Origin: Streptomyces cinnabarinus | GTDB lineage: Bacteria; Actinomycetota; Actinomycetes; Streptomycetales; Streptomycetaceae | Assembly (NCBI RefSeq): GCF_027270315.1 | Contig: NZ_CP114413.1 | Coordinates: 2,356,001-2,420,000 of the forward strand | Length of the DNA: 64,000 nucleotides | Reading direction: 5' to 3' | Shown here: positions 8,020 to 16,259 of the stretch, in pieces | How the letters are laid out: every line of letters starts with the position of its first letter | How positions within the stretch are numbered: position 1 is the stretch's first letter | The notes under the pieces: model-generated | What the model saw: the letters and a program-made list of their open reading frames with translations, nothing else | The model's database searches: none | Told to the model about the DNA's origin: nothing | Translations under genes and position numbers: made by a program

Positions 8020-10146
8020 TCAGGCCAGGCCCGCCTCCTTCATCTGGCGCAGTTCCTTCTTCATCTCGGAGACCTCGTCGCGCAGCCGGGCCGCGATCTC
8101 GAACTGGAGGTCGGCCGCCGCGGCACGCATCCGCGCGGTCATCTCCTCGATCTGCTCGGTGAGCTCAGCGGCGGGCCGGTCGGTGGGCACGGTCTCCTTG
8201 GACTTGCCCTTGCTCTTGGCCGACTTCGCACTCAGGGAGGGCACGGGAGCCTTGGCGCCCTTGCCGTCCTTGGTCTTGCGGTAGCCGGAGCCGAGGAGTT
8301 GCTCGGTGTCGACGTCCTCGCGGGCGATCTGCGCGACGATGTCGTTGATCTTCTTGCGCAGTGGCTGCGGGTCGATGCCGTTGGCCCTGTTGTACGCGAC
8401 CTGCTTCTCCCGGCGGCGGTTGGTCTCGTCGATGGCCTTCTCCATCGCCGCGGTGATCTTGTCGGCGTACATGTGGACCTGGCCGGAGACGTTGCGCGCG
8501 GCGCGGCCGATGGTCTGGATCAGGGAGGTGCCCGAGCGCAGGAAGCCCTCCTTGTCCGCGTCGAGGATGGCCACCAGGGAGACCTCGGGCAGGTCCAGGC
8601 CCTCGCGCAGGAGGTTGATGCCGACCAGGACGTCGTACTCACCGGCGCGCAGTTCGCGCAGCAGTTCCACCCGGCGCAGGGTGTCGACGTCGCTGTGCAG
8701 ATAGCGCACCTGGATGCCCAGCTCCAGGAAGTAGTCGGTGAGGTCCTCGGCCATCTTCTTGGTGAGGGTGGTGACCAGGACCCGCTCGTCCTTCTCGGTG
8801 CGCGCCCGGATCTCGTGCACCAGGTCGTCGATCTGGCCCTCGGTGGGCTTGACCACGACCTCCGGGTCGACCAGGCCGGTGGGGCGGATGATCTGCTCGA
8901 CCGCGCCGTCCGAGCGCGAGAGCTCGTACTGGCCCGGGGTGGCCGACAGATAGACGCTCTGGCCGATGCGCTCCTGGAACTCCTCCCACTTCAGGGGGCG
9001 GTTGTCGAGCGCGGAGGGCAGCCGGAAGCCGTGGTCGACCAGGGTGCGCTTGCGGGAGGCGTCGCCCTCGTACATGGCGCCGATCTGCGGCACGGTCACA
9101 TGCGACTCGTCGATGACGAGCAGGAAGTCGTCCGGGAAGTAGTCGAGAAGGGTGTTGGGCGGGGAGCCGGGCAGTCGGCCGTCGAAGTGCATCGAGTAGT
9201 TCTCCACGCCGGAGCAGCTGCCGATCTGGCGGAGCATCTCGATGTCGTAGGTGGTGCGCATGCGCAGCCGCTGGGCCTCCAGGAGCTTGCCCTGCTTCTC
9301 CAGCTCGGCCAGGCGCTCGCCCAGCTCCTTCTCGATGTCGTTGACCGCGCGCTCCAGGCGCTCGGGGCCCGCAACGTAGTGGGAGGCCGGGAAGACGTAC
9401 AGCTGCTCGTCGTCGCTGATGATCTCGCCGGTGAGGGGGTGCAGCGTGGACAGCGCCTCGATCTCGTCACCGAACATCTCGATGCGGACGGCCAGCTCCT
9501 CGTAGACCGGGAAGATCTCGATGGTGTCGCCGCGCACCCGGAAGGTGCCGCGGGTGAAGGCCGCGTCGTTGCGCGTGTACTGGATGTCCACGAAGCGGCG
9601 CAGCAGCTGGTCGCGGTCGATCTCCTCGCCGACCTTGAGGGGGACCATCCGGTCCACGTACTCCTGCGGGGTGCCGAGGCCGTAGATGCAGGACACCGAG
9701 GCGACCACGACGACGTCGCGGCGGGTGAGCAGCGAGTTGGTGGCGGAGTGGCGCAGCCGCTCGACCTCCTCGTTGATGGAGGAGTCCTTCTCGATGTAGG
9801 TGTCCGACTGCGGGACGTAGGCCTCGGGCTGGTAGTAGTCGTAGTACGAGACGAAGTACTCGACGGCGTTGTTCGGCAGCAGCTCCCGGAACTCGTTCGC
9901 CAGCTGCGCGGCCAGGGTCTTGTTCGGCGCCATGACCAGGGTGGGGCGCTGGAGCTGCTCGATCATCCACGCGGTGGTGGCGGACTTGCCGGTGCCGGTC
10001 GCGCCGAGCAGGACGACGTCCTTCTCACCTGCCTGGATGCGCCGGGCGAGGTCGGCGATGGCCTGCGGCTGGTCGCCGCTGGGCTGGTAGGGGCTGACGA
10101 CCTCGAAGGGCGCCACCGTGCGTTCGATGCTGGAAACGGGCCGCAT
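8020..10146 (-). CDS. uvrB: Excinuclease ABC subunit UvrB
   Basis: The damage-verification helicase of nucleotide excision repair; UvrA loads it on DNA and it then recruits UvrC. Walker A is GATGTGKS near residue 50, followed by APNKTLAAQLANEF and the beta-hairpin region with YYDYYQPEAYVP. Later helicase motifs include VIDESHV (motif II), QTIGRAARN (motif VI) and the interaction segment near residue 330. The C-terminal UVR motif (EEMTARMRAAAADLQFEIAA) for UvrC binding is present. At 708 residues it is normal length. No clear LexA box was found in the short upstream stretch. Downstream is terD on the same strand, with its own promoter. Confidence 0.98.
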   Translation of the reverse strand: MRPVSSIERTVAPFEVVSPYQPSGDQPQAIADLARRIQAGEKDVVLLGATGTGKSATTAWMIEQLQRPTLVMAPNKTLAAQLANEFRELLPNNAVEYFVSYYDYYQPEAYVPQSDTYIEKDSSINEEVERLRHSATNSLLTRRDVVVVASVSCIYGLGTPQEYVDRMVPLKVGEEIDRDQLLRRFVDIQYTRNDAAFTRGTFRVRGDTIEIFPVYEELAVRIEMFGDEIEALSTLHPLTGEIISDDEQLYVFPASHYVAGPERLERAVNDIEKELGERLAELEKQGKLLEAQRLRMRTTYDIEMLRQIGSCSGVENYSMHFDGRLPGSPPNTLLDYFPDDFLLVIDESHVTVPQIGAMYEGDASRKRTLVDHGFRLPSALDNRPLKWEEFQERIGQSVYLSATPGQYELSRSDGAVEQIIRPTGLVDPEVVVKPTEGQIDDLVHEIRARTEKDERVLVTTLTKKMAEDLTDYFLELGIQVRYLHSDVDTLRRVELLRELRAGEYDVLVGINLLREGLDLPEVSLVAILDADKEGFLRSGTSLIQTIGRAARNVSGQVHMYADKITAAMEKAIDETNRRREKQVAYNRANGIDPQPLRKKINDIVAQIAREDVDTEQLLGSGYRKTKDGKGAKAPVPSLSAKSAKSKGKSKETVPTDRPAAELTEQIEEMTARMRAAAADLQFEIAARLRDEVSEMKKELRQMKEAGLA

Positions 10147-10185
10147 GGATCCACCGTACGGCCACCCACTGACAACGCGGTCCGG

Positions 10186-11055
10186 TCACCGGTTCTGCGG
10201 GGTGCGGGAGCGGCGTTCGTCGACGGTGCGGCGGGCCCGGAGCCGGGGGTGGCGGACGGTGTGCGAGCGGGCGCTGTGGGCGGGGACGCCGGGCTTGCCG
10301 TCGTCGGCGACGGCCGGGTCGGGCTTGCCCATGACCATCAGCGGGTCGAACATCACGACGATTCCGGCCAGCAGCAGGAAGGCGAGCGGGCCGATCATCA
10401 TGGGCGCGAGCACGGCCGCGGACGAGTCGCCGGGAGTGGCGCTCTGGGTGCTGTGGAGATGGACGCTGAGGGCGGCCATGCCGGTGTAGTGCATTCCGCT
10501 CACGGCGAGGCCCATGACGAGGCTGGCGCCCACGCTCCACAGGAAGCCCCGGACCTGTCCGGCGGCCCACAGGGCGGCGGTGGCCGCGGCCATCGCTATG
10601 GCGACGGAGGCGGCGACGGTGAGCGTGTTGTACTCCAGCTTGCCGTTGAGCTGAAGGCCGGCCATGCCCAGGTAGTGCATGGAGGCTATGCCGAGCCCGG
10701 TGATGGTTCCGCCGGTGAACAGGGCCGTGCCGCGGGCGCCCTTGTAGCCGACTATGAAGATCCCGACGCCGACCATGACGACGGCGACGGCGAGGCTCGC
10801 GAACGTCATGGGCTTGTCGTAGTGGATCGGGGTCTCCTCGACGGTGAACCCCATCATCGCGACGAAGTGCATGGTCCATATGCCGGAACCGATGACCGCC
10901 GAGCCGAGGGCCAGCCAGCCGGGGCGCCAGGAGCGGGTGACGAGCATGGCTCTGGTGGTGCAGCGGAGACCGAGGGCGCCACCGAGGCAGGCCATGAGGT
11001 AGGCCACCAGCGGTGTGACGAGGCCGTAGCTGAATCCGTCGACCGTGCCCTGCAT
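10186..11055 (-). CDS. MHYT-domain integral membrane sensor
   Basis: A 289-residue membrane protein with seven hydrophobic helices and the three MHYT signatures (TMHFVAMMG, SMHYLGMAG, GMHYTGMAA). In this family the His/Met residues at the outer membrane face are proposed to bind copper or sense a diatomic gas. In many bacteria MHYT is fused to GGDEF/EAL domains; here there is only a basic, disordered cytoplasmic tail of about 45 residues, so any signalling must go through a partner. Start chosen at ATG 11055 (MQGTVDGFSYG) with GAAGGA upstream, instead of the longer frame to 11268. Confidence 0.88.
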   Translation of the reverse strand: MQGTVDGFSYGLVTPLVAYLMACLGGALGLRCTTRAMLVTRSWRPGWLALGSAVIGSGIWTMHFVAMMGFTVEETPIHYDKPMTFASLAVAVVMVGVGIFIVGYKGARGTALFTGGTITGLGIASMHYLGMAGLQLNGKLEYNTLTVAASVAIAMAAATAALWAAGQVRGFLWSVGASLVMGLAVSGMHYTGMAALSVHLHSTQSATPGDSSAAVLAPMMIGPLAFLLLAGIVVMFDPLMVMGKPDPAVADDGKPGVPAHSARSHTVRHPRLRARRTVDERRSRTPQNR

Positions 11056-11334
11056 GCGCGGCTGTCCTTCCGCCGTCCTACATCCCGGAATGTACTGATA
11101 TGCGCCCCCTCCCAGGACCGCCCGGGCGGTCAGGGTCGAGTGCAGAGAGTATGACTCCCACCGGAATGGTCGAACGATTTTCCGGCAAAGAAACACGGCC
11201 CTGCCCCAGTTGTGCGGCAGTGGTGAACGGTCTTGGGCAACACCATTCAATCCATGGCCATGATGCAACCCCTTGCTGTTGACGCTCTGCTGTCACAGTG
11301 GTGCTGACCGTGACGCTCGACAGAAGGAGAACGC
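11056..11334. other. Divergent intergenic region between MHYT gene and glycerophosphodiesterase gene
   Basis: About 280 bases between divergent genes, with no reading frame of interest and somewhat lower GC than the neighbours. It must hold promoters for both genes. One PHO-box-like heptamer (GTTCACC on the minus strand, 11222-11228) is present but lacks the 11-base-spaced second copy. I see no other strong element. Confidence 0.6.
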
Positions 11335-12210
11335 ATGCACGCGCGCGCTGTTGCCGCCACGACCTCCGCGCTCCTGGGGACCGCCGCCTTCCTGCTGCCG
11401 ACATCCCACGCCCAGGCGGGCAGCACCGGCGAGCCGCCGGTGGTCCTCGCCCACCGGGGCGCTTCGGCCTACGCGCCCGAGAACACCCTGGCCGCCGTCG
11501 ACAAGGCCGCCGAGCTGGGCATCCAGTGGGTCGAGAACGACGTCCAGCGCACCAAGGACGGTGCGCTGGTCGTCCTCCACGACGACAACCTGATGCGCAC
11601 CACCGACGTGGAGGAGGTCTTCCCGGACCGCGCGCCCTGGAAGGTGAAGGACTTCACCGCCGCGGAGATCGCGCGCCTGGACGCCGGTAGCTGGTTCGGC
11701 CCCGCCTACGCGGGCGCGCGCGTGCCGACGCTGGAGCGGTACCTGCGCCGCGTCGAGCGCAACCACCAGAAGCTGCTCCTGGAGATCAAGAACCCCGTCC
11801 TGTACCCGGGCATCGAGCGGCAGACCCTGAAGGTGCTGGCCAACGAGGGCTGGCTCGACCGGGAGCATGTGACCGGGCGCTTGATCGTGCAAAGCTTCGG
11901 CGCGGACACCGTACGGACCGTCCACGACCTCAAGCCGGCCGTCAGAACCGGGTTCCTCGGCACCCCGAACGTGGCGGACCTGCCCGAGTACGCCGAGTTC
12001 ACCGACCAGATCAACCCCGCCCACGGCTCGATCTCCACAGGCTATGTCGCCGCCGTGCACGCCTTCACCGGACCGCACGGCACGCCGCTGGAGGTCTTCA
12101 CCTGGACCGTCGACACCGCGGCCGACGCCCGGCGGGTCGCCGGGTACGGCGTCGACGGGATCATCACCAACAAGCCGGACGTGGTGCGCGACGCCGTGCA
12201 AGGGGGGTGA
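11335..12210 (+). CDS. Secreted glycerophosphodiester phosphodiesterase
   Basis: Hydrolyses glycerophosphodiesters to glycerol-3-phosphate and an alcohol, for phosphate and glycerol scavenging. An N-terminal signal peptide (MHARAVAATTSALLGTAAFL, cleavage near SHAQA) sends it outside the cell. The GDPD TIM-barrel follows with the catalytic/metal motif AHRGASAYAPENT, then ENDVQRTKDG, VLHDDNLMRTT and LLLEIKNP, ending with the family's TWTVDTAADARR and GIITNKPD. Start ATG has AGAAGGAG nine bases upstream. Length 291 is normal. A strong hairpin terminates it. Confidence 0.95.
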   Translation: MHARAVAATTSALLGTAAFLLPTSHAQAGSTGEPPVVLAHRGASAYAPENTLAAVDKAAELGIQWVENDVQRTKDGALVVLHDDNLMRTTDVEEVFPDRAPWKVKDFTAAEIARLDAGSWFGPAYAGARVPTLERYLRRVERNHQKLLLEIKNPVLYPGIERQTLKVLANEGWLDREHVTGRLIVQSFGADTVRTVHDLKPAVRTGFLGTPNVADLPEYAEFTDQINPAHGSISTGYVAAVHAFTGPHGTPLEVFTWTVDTAADARRVAGYGVDGIITNKPDVVRDAVQGG

Positions 12211-12218
12211 CGGGGCGG

Positions 12219-12251
12219 CCCGGGGAGCCGGTGCGGTGCCGGTTCCCCGGG
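12219..12251 (+). terminator. Terminator after the glycerophosphodiesterase gene
   Basis: A 13-bp stem (CCCGGGGAGCCGG with CCGGTTCCCCGGG, one G-U pair) around a 7-base loop begins nine bases after the stop codon. No T-run follows, as is usual in Streptomyces. Confidence 0.7.
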
Positions 12252-12284
12252 GCGTTGTCAGTGCCGGGCCGTACGGTGGGGCGC

Positions 12285-12839
12285 ATGGACAGCCATGGGC
12301 AGAACGAGCAGCAGGTCGTGTGGGCCGTCGTCGGCACCGACATCGGCCCGCTGCTGCTGGCCGCGACCCGCGAGGGCCTGGTCAATGTCGTCTTCCACGC
12401 CACCGACGCGGTGCGCGACCGGGCCCTTGACCGGCTCGGGTCCCGGCTGGGCCGCACACCGGTCGAGGCGCCCGGCTCCCCGTTGCTCGCCGAGGCGATA
12501 CGCCAGGTGAAGGCGTACTTCGCGGGCGAGCGGCACGACTTCGAGCTGCCCCTGGACTGGTCGCTGATCTCGGGCTTCAACCGGCAGGTGCTGCGCGAGC
12601 TGGCCACCGGCGTGCCCTTCGGCTCGGTCGTCGGCTACGGCGATCTGGCCGGGCGGGTCGGCCAGCCGGGCGCCGCGCAGGCGGTGGGCACGGCGATGGG
12701 TGCCAATCCGCTGCCCGTGGTCGTGCCGTGCCACCGGGTCGTGGAGAGCGACGGCGGCATCGGCGGCTTCGGCGGCGGCCTGGAGACCAAGCGAAAGCTG
12801 CTCGCACTGGAGGGCGTACTGCCGGAGCCGCTGTTCTGA
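12285..12839 (+). CDS. ogt: Methylated-DNA--protein-cysteine S-methyltransferase (Ogt-type)
   Basis: Suicide repair protein that transfers the alkyl group from O6-alkylguanine (or O4-alkylthymine) to its own cysteine. The active site VVPCHRVV is near residue 150, preceded by the helix-turn-helix segment VPFGSVVGYGDLA and AAQAVGTAMGANPLP, and followed by GIGGFGGGLETKRKLLALEG. The 184-residue length fits the Ogt class without an Ada domain. I chose the ATG at 12285 (MDSHGQNEQQ); the longer frame from 12207 runs through the terminator of the previous gene. Confidence 0.95.
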   Translation: MDSHGQNEQQVVWAVVGTDIGPLLLAATREGLVNVVFHATDAVRDRALDRLGSRLGRTPVEAPGSPLLAEAIRQVKAYFAGERHDFELPLDWSLISGFNRQVLRELATGVPFGSVVGYGDLAGRVGQPGAAQAVGTAMGANPLPVVVPCHRVVESDGGIGGFGGGLETKRKLLALEGVLPEPLF

Positions 12840-12849
12840 CCTGGCCGGT

Positions 12850-13278
12850 CTAGTCGTAGTGCCGTGCCTCGAAGACGTTGCCGTCCGGGTCGCGGAAGTA
12901 GAAGCTGCGCTTGGCCGGGCCGCGGGCGCCGAAGGAGTCGTGGGAGATCTCCGAGACCGGCACCCCGCTGCCCTCCAGGCGGCCGAGCAGCGCGTCGAAG
13001 GCGTCCGCCGGGAGGGCGACACAGACGTGGTTGACCGGGTGTCCCGCGCTCTTCACGGCGCTGGGGAGCATCTTCATCCGTGCCGCCATGGTCTGCGGCA
13101 TCAGGTCGATGATGGTCTCCTCGTTGAGCCGCACCGAGGGGAACGGCACCCGCCCCTCGGCGAACTCGGTGAGCCGCACGGGCTCCGTGCCGAGCGTCTT
13201 CTCGTAGAACTCGGTCGACGCGATCGGGTCGCTCACCCAGAGGACGACATGGTCGAGTCGTGCGGTGTGGTCGGTCAT
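12850..13278 (-). CDS. VOC (glyoxalase/bleomycin-resistance fold) family protein
   Basis: Vicinal oxygen chelate protein of 142 residues built of two beta-alpha-beta-beta-beta modules: RLDHVVLWVSDP...STEFYEKTLG, and HVCVALPADAFDALLGRLEG...FYFRDPDGNVFEARHYD. His in the first strand, an acidic residue mid-domain and Glu in the last strand (FEARH) are placed as metal ligands. The family contains lyases, dioxygenases and antibiotic-binding proteins, so substrate is unknown. Start chosen at ATG 13278 (MTDHTARLDH); the frame upstream is antisense to psuG. It is convergent with the alkyltransferase gene. Confidence 0.88.
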   Translation of the reverse strand: MTDHTARLDHVVLWVSDPIASTEFYEKTLGTEPVRLTEFAEGRVPFPSVRLNEETIIDLMPQTMAARMKMLPSAVKSAGHPVNHVCVALPADAFDALLGRLEGSGVPVSEISHDSFGARGPAKRSFYFRDPDGNVFEARHYD

Positions 13279-13378
13279 GCGTCCCAGGCTGGTGTCGTCC
13301 CCCACAGGCCGCAAGTGGTTTGACCGGTCGCGGGGCTCGCCAGGGATGAGGGAGGACCGAACGACAGGAGGCGGGCAC

Positions 13379-14287
13379 GTGGTGCTGGTGGTGTCGGAAG
13401 AGGTACGGGACGCGATCGACGCGCGTCGACCCGTGGTGGCCCTGGAGTCCACGATCATCGCGCACGGGCTGCCCCGCCCGCGCAACCTCCAGGTGGCCCT
13501 GGAGCTGGAGGACGTCGTACGGCGTGCCGGTGCCGTGCCCGCGACGATCGCCGTGCTCGACGGGCGACCCCATGTCGGCCTGGACAAGGAGCAGTTGGAG
13601 CGGGTCGCCAACGAGGACGGCATCCGCAAGCTCGGGCACCGCGATCTGCCGCTCGCGGTGGCGGCCGGGGCGAGCGGGGCGACCACGGTGTCGGCGACGG
13701 CCCTGCTGGCGGCGCGGGCGGGCGTCCGGGTGTTCGCGACCGGCGGGCTCGGCGGGGTGCACCGGGAGTGGACGGTGACCCAGGACGAGTCGGCCGACCT
13801 GGGGCTGCTGGCGCGCACCCGGATCACGGTGGTCTGCGCAGGCGTGAAGTCGATCCTGGACGTGCCGGCCACGCTCCAGCGGCTGGAGACGCTGGGGGTC
13901 GCGGTCGCCGGGTACGACACCGACCGCTTCCCGGGCTTCTATCTGTCGGACTCCGGGCACCCGGTGGACTGGACGCTGCGCTCCCCGGAGGCGGTGGCGG
14001 AGGTGATGCGGGCTCAGGACGCTCTGGACGGACCGGAGTCGGCGCTGATCGTCGCCAATCCCGTACCGGAGTCGGAGCAGCTGGATCCCGGGCTGCACGC
14101 GCGTGTGCTCGCCGAGGCGCTGCACGCGTGCGAGGAGGAGGGGGTCACCGGCCAGGCCGTCACGCCGTTCCTGCTCGACTACCTGGTGCGGCACACCGAC
14201 GGCGCCTCGCTCGACGCCAATCTGGCGGCGGTGCGCGGCAACGTAGGGCTGGCGGCGCGGATCGCGGCGGCCTGGGCCCGGGCGTGA
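13379..14287 (+). CDS. psuG: Pseudouridine-5'-phosphate glycosidase
   Basis: Cleaves the C-C glycosidic bond of pseudouridine 5'-phosphate to uracil and ribose 5-phosphate. Conserved blocks include ALESTIIAHGLPRP near the N-terminus, VGLDKEQLERVA, the GATTVSATALLA stretch, FATGGLGGVHR, VCAGVKSILD and the C-terminal LDANLAAVRGNV. Start is the GTG at 13379, six bases after AGGAGG. Its stop codon overlaps the start of the next gene (GTGA), coupling it to the kinase that makes its substrate. 302 residues, normal length. Confidence 0.95.
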   Translation: MVLVVSEEVRDAIDARRPVVALESTIIAHGLPRPRNLQVALELEDVVRRAGAVPATIAVLDGRPHVGLDKEQLERVANEDGIRKLGHRDLPLAVAAGASGATTVSATALLAARAGVRVFATGGLGGVHREWTVTQDESADLGLLARTRITVVCAGVKSILDVPATLQRLETLGVAVAGYDTDRFPGFYLSDSGHPVDWTLRSPEAVAEVMRAQDALDGPESALIVANPVPESEQLDPGLHARVLAEALHACEEEGVTGQAVTPFLLDYLVRHTDGASLDANLAAVRGNVGLAARIAAAWARA

Positions 14288-15198
14288 CGACCGCGCCGGA
14301 CGGTGCCCTGCTGGTCGTCGGCGATGTCGTCACGGACGTCATCGCCCGGCACTCGGGCCCGCTCGCCCCGGGCACGGACACGGCCGCAGCGATCCGGACC
14401 GTGCCGGGCGGCGCGGGCGCCAACGTGGCCTGCTGGGCGGCGTACTCCGCGGCGGCGGAGGTACGGCTGCTCGGACGGGTGGGCGCGGAGGCGGCGGCCT
14501 GGCACGAGCGGGAACTCACGGCCTGCGGAGTACGGCCACAGCTCGTCGTCGATGCCCACGCGCCGACCGGGACGGTGGTCTGCCTGGTCGACGCGGGTGC
14601 GGCGGCCGAGCGGACGTTCCTGACCGACAGCGGCGCCGCGCTCCGGCTGGACGCCGACGACTGGTCGGAGGCGCTGCTGGACGGGGTGGCCCGGCTGCAT
14701 CTGTCGGGCTATCTGCTGTTCGCCGAGTCGAGCCGGGCGCTGGTGGCGGCGGCCCTTGGGTCGGCCCGCGCGCGTGGGGTGCCGGTGAGCCTGGATCCGG
14801 CGTCGGCCGGGTTCCTGGTGGACCTGGGCGTGGACCGCTTCCTCGCCCTCGTCGACGGCGTCGAGATCCTGCTGCCCAGCCGGGACGAGGCCTGCCTGCT
14901 GACGGGGCTGCCCGACGCGGCGGACGCGGCGGCCAAGCTGAGCCACCACGTCCCTCTGGTAGTCGTCAAGCAGGGCGCGGCCGGTGCGCTGGTCGCCGAG
15001 GGCGGGACGGTGCGTGCCCGCATCCCGGCGGCACCGGCGACCCCGACCGACACGACCGGCGCGGGCGACGCCTTCACGGGCGCCTTCCTCGCCGCGCTGC
15101 TCAGGGGCGCGGGATCCGAGGAGGCGGCGCGGGAGGGGTGCCGGGCGGGCGCGTCGGCGGTGGAGCGGGTGGGCGGGAGACCGCCGGGGGCGGACTGA
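14284..15198 (+). CDS. psuK: PfkB-family carbohydrate kinase, probable pseudouridine kinase
   Basis: Ribokinase-fold kinase of 304 residues. The two PfkB signatures are visible: an N-terminal VPGGAGANVACWAA and a C-terminal DTTGAGDAFTGAF, where Asp is the catalytic base and GAGD the anion hole. Start is GTG overlapping the psuG stop by four bases (GTGA), so translation is coupled. In this context it would phosphorylate pseudouridine at the 5' position to feed PsuG. The role comes from the pairing; sequence alone supports only a sugar/nucleoside kinase. Confidence 0.92.
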   Translation: MTTAPDGALLVVGDVVTDVIARHSGPLAPGTDTAAAIRTVPGGAGANVACWAAYSAAAEVRLLGRVGAEAAAWHERELTACGVRPQLVVDAHAPTGTVVCLVDAGAAAERTFLTDSGAALRLDADDWSEALLDGVARLHLSGYLLFAESSRALVAAALGSARARGVPVSLDPASAGFLVDLGVDRFLALVDGVEILLPSRDEACLLTGLPDAADAAAKLSHHVPLVVVKQGAAGALVAEGGTVRARIPAAPATPTDTTGAGDAFTGAFLAALLRGAGSEEAAREGCRAGASAVERVGGRPPGAD

Positions 15199-15255
15199 GC
15201 AAGGCCACGCGGGGAAGCTGCCGAGGGACAAGGCCCATCGTCGGCCCCGCCCGCC

Positions 15256-16050
15256 TCAGCCCTTCCGCCCCCACGCCGAGATCATCGGGGCCGTGGCCAG
15301 GTCCACGCGTCCTGACGCGACGTTGGCGAGGTGGCGGTCGATGTCCTGGTCGGTGGCGAGGTCCGCGGCGACGAGCTGGTCACGGATCTGACGGATCGTC
15401 GCCGACTCCAGGGCCGCGCAGGCGGGCGAGGCGACCGGGAAGTAGCCGTCGGCCTCGATCCGCTGCAACCCGGCCTGCCGCAGCAGTCGCGGGAGCCGGC
15501 GCCCGTAGGAGAGGTCAGCGCCCCGGTCGGCGAGGAGCTTGCGGAAGCCCTGCCGCAGCCGGTTGGCCAACTGCTGCTCGGGGCCGTGTTCGTCGGGGCA
15601 GGCCAGGGGCTGGAGGCCGGGGTCGGCTTCCTCGACGATGAGCCGTCCGCCGGGCCGCAGTGCGTCGACCATCGAGCGCAACGCCCGTTCCCGGTCCGGG
15701 ACATGAACGAGGACGAGCCGGGCATGCACCAGGTCGAAGCCCTCCCCCGGCGGCTCCTCGGTTCCCACGTCGTGGACGCGCACCTCGACCGGCGGCCGGG
15801 CGGCCGCCGCGACCCGTGAGGTGTCGATGTCGGTCGCCACCACCCGTCCGGTCGGCCCGACCTTCTTGGCGAGCCAGGACACCACGGAGGTGCCGCCCGC
15901 GCCGACCTCCCAGCAGCGCCAACCGGCGCCTACGCCCAGGGCTTCGAAGTGCCGGAAGGTCGTGGGATCGAAGAGGGCGGCGAAGGCGTCGAAACGCTCG
16001 CCGGCTTCACTCTGCCGGTTGTCCAGGAGATACCCGTCGGTTCGCGTCAT
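15256..16050 (-). CDS. SAM-dependent class I methyltransferase
   Basis: Rossmann-fold methyltransferase of about 264 residues. Motif I is CWEVGAGGTS, followed by VVATDIDTSR (ribose-binding acid), GFDLVHARLVLVHVPD and LRPGGRLIVEEAD, the UbiE/COQ5-like order. The C-terminal third, with RRLPRLLRQAGLQRIEADGY, closes the active site. The acceptor is unknown. I prefer ATG 16050 (MTRTDGYLLDN); an ATG at 16074 is also in frame, and neither has a good ribosome site. It is divergent from the corA-like gene. Confidence 0.85.
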   Translation of the reverse strand: MTRTDGYLLDNRQSEAGERFDAFAALFDPTTFRHFEALGVGAGWRCWEVGAGGTSVVSWLAKKVGPTGRVVATDIDTSRVAAAARPPVEVRVHDVGTEEPPGEGFDLVHARLVLVHVPDRERALRSMVDALRPGGRLIVEEADPGLQPLACPDEHGPEQQLANRLRQGFRKLLADRGADLSYGRRLPRLLRQAGLQRIEADGYFPVASPACAALESATIRQIRDQLVAADLATDQDIDRHLANVASGRVDLATAPMISAWGRKG

Positions 16051-16230
16051 GCCGCGATCATCCCATTTATCCATCTTGTCCGGAGTGGTCGACGCGCACC
16101 GGGAACGCGTTCACGACCCCGCCGAGGCAGGTTGTCCACAGCCGGGAACCAAGCGGAATGACCTGCTCCCACAGGCTTACCCGGCTCTCACACCGACCTG
16201 GCAGACTGGCGCGACCAGCGCGGAAGACGG

Positions 16231-16258
16231 CGCGAGGAGATCCACGCGAGGAGATCCA
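16231..16258 (+). repeat. Tandem 14-bp duplication carrying two Shine-Dalgarno sequences
   Basis: CGCGAGGAGATCCA is repeated exactly twice, head to tail, ending two bases before the CorA start codon. Each copy contains GAGGAG; the second lies six bases before the ATG at the normal distance, the first 20 bases before it. Confidence 0.8.
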
Positions 16259-16259
16259 G

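Noticed and set aside
8299..11154. A 951-codon open frame on the plus strand
   Set aside because: It is antisense to uvrB and the MHYT gene, which have full motif sets. It has no ribosome site or domain.
11222..11228. GTTCACC heptamer (minus strand) suggesting a PHO box before the glycerophosphodiesterase gene
   Set aside because: A PHO box needs at least two heptamers at 11-bp spacing. The adjacent positions do not match.
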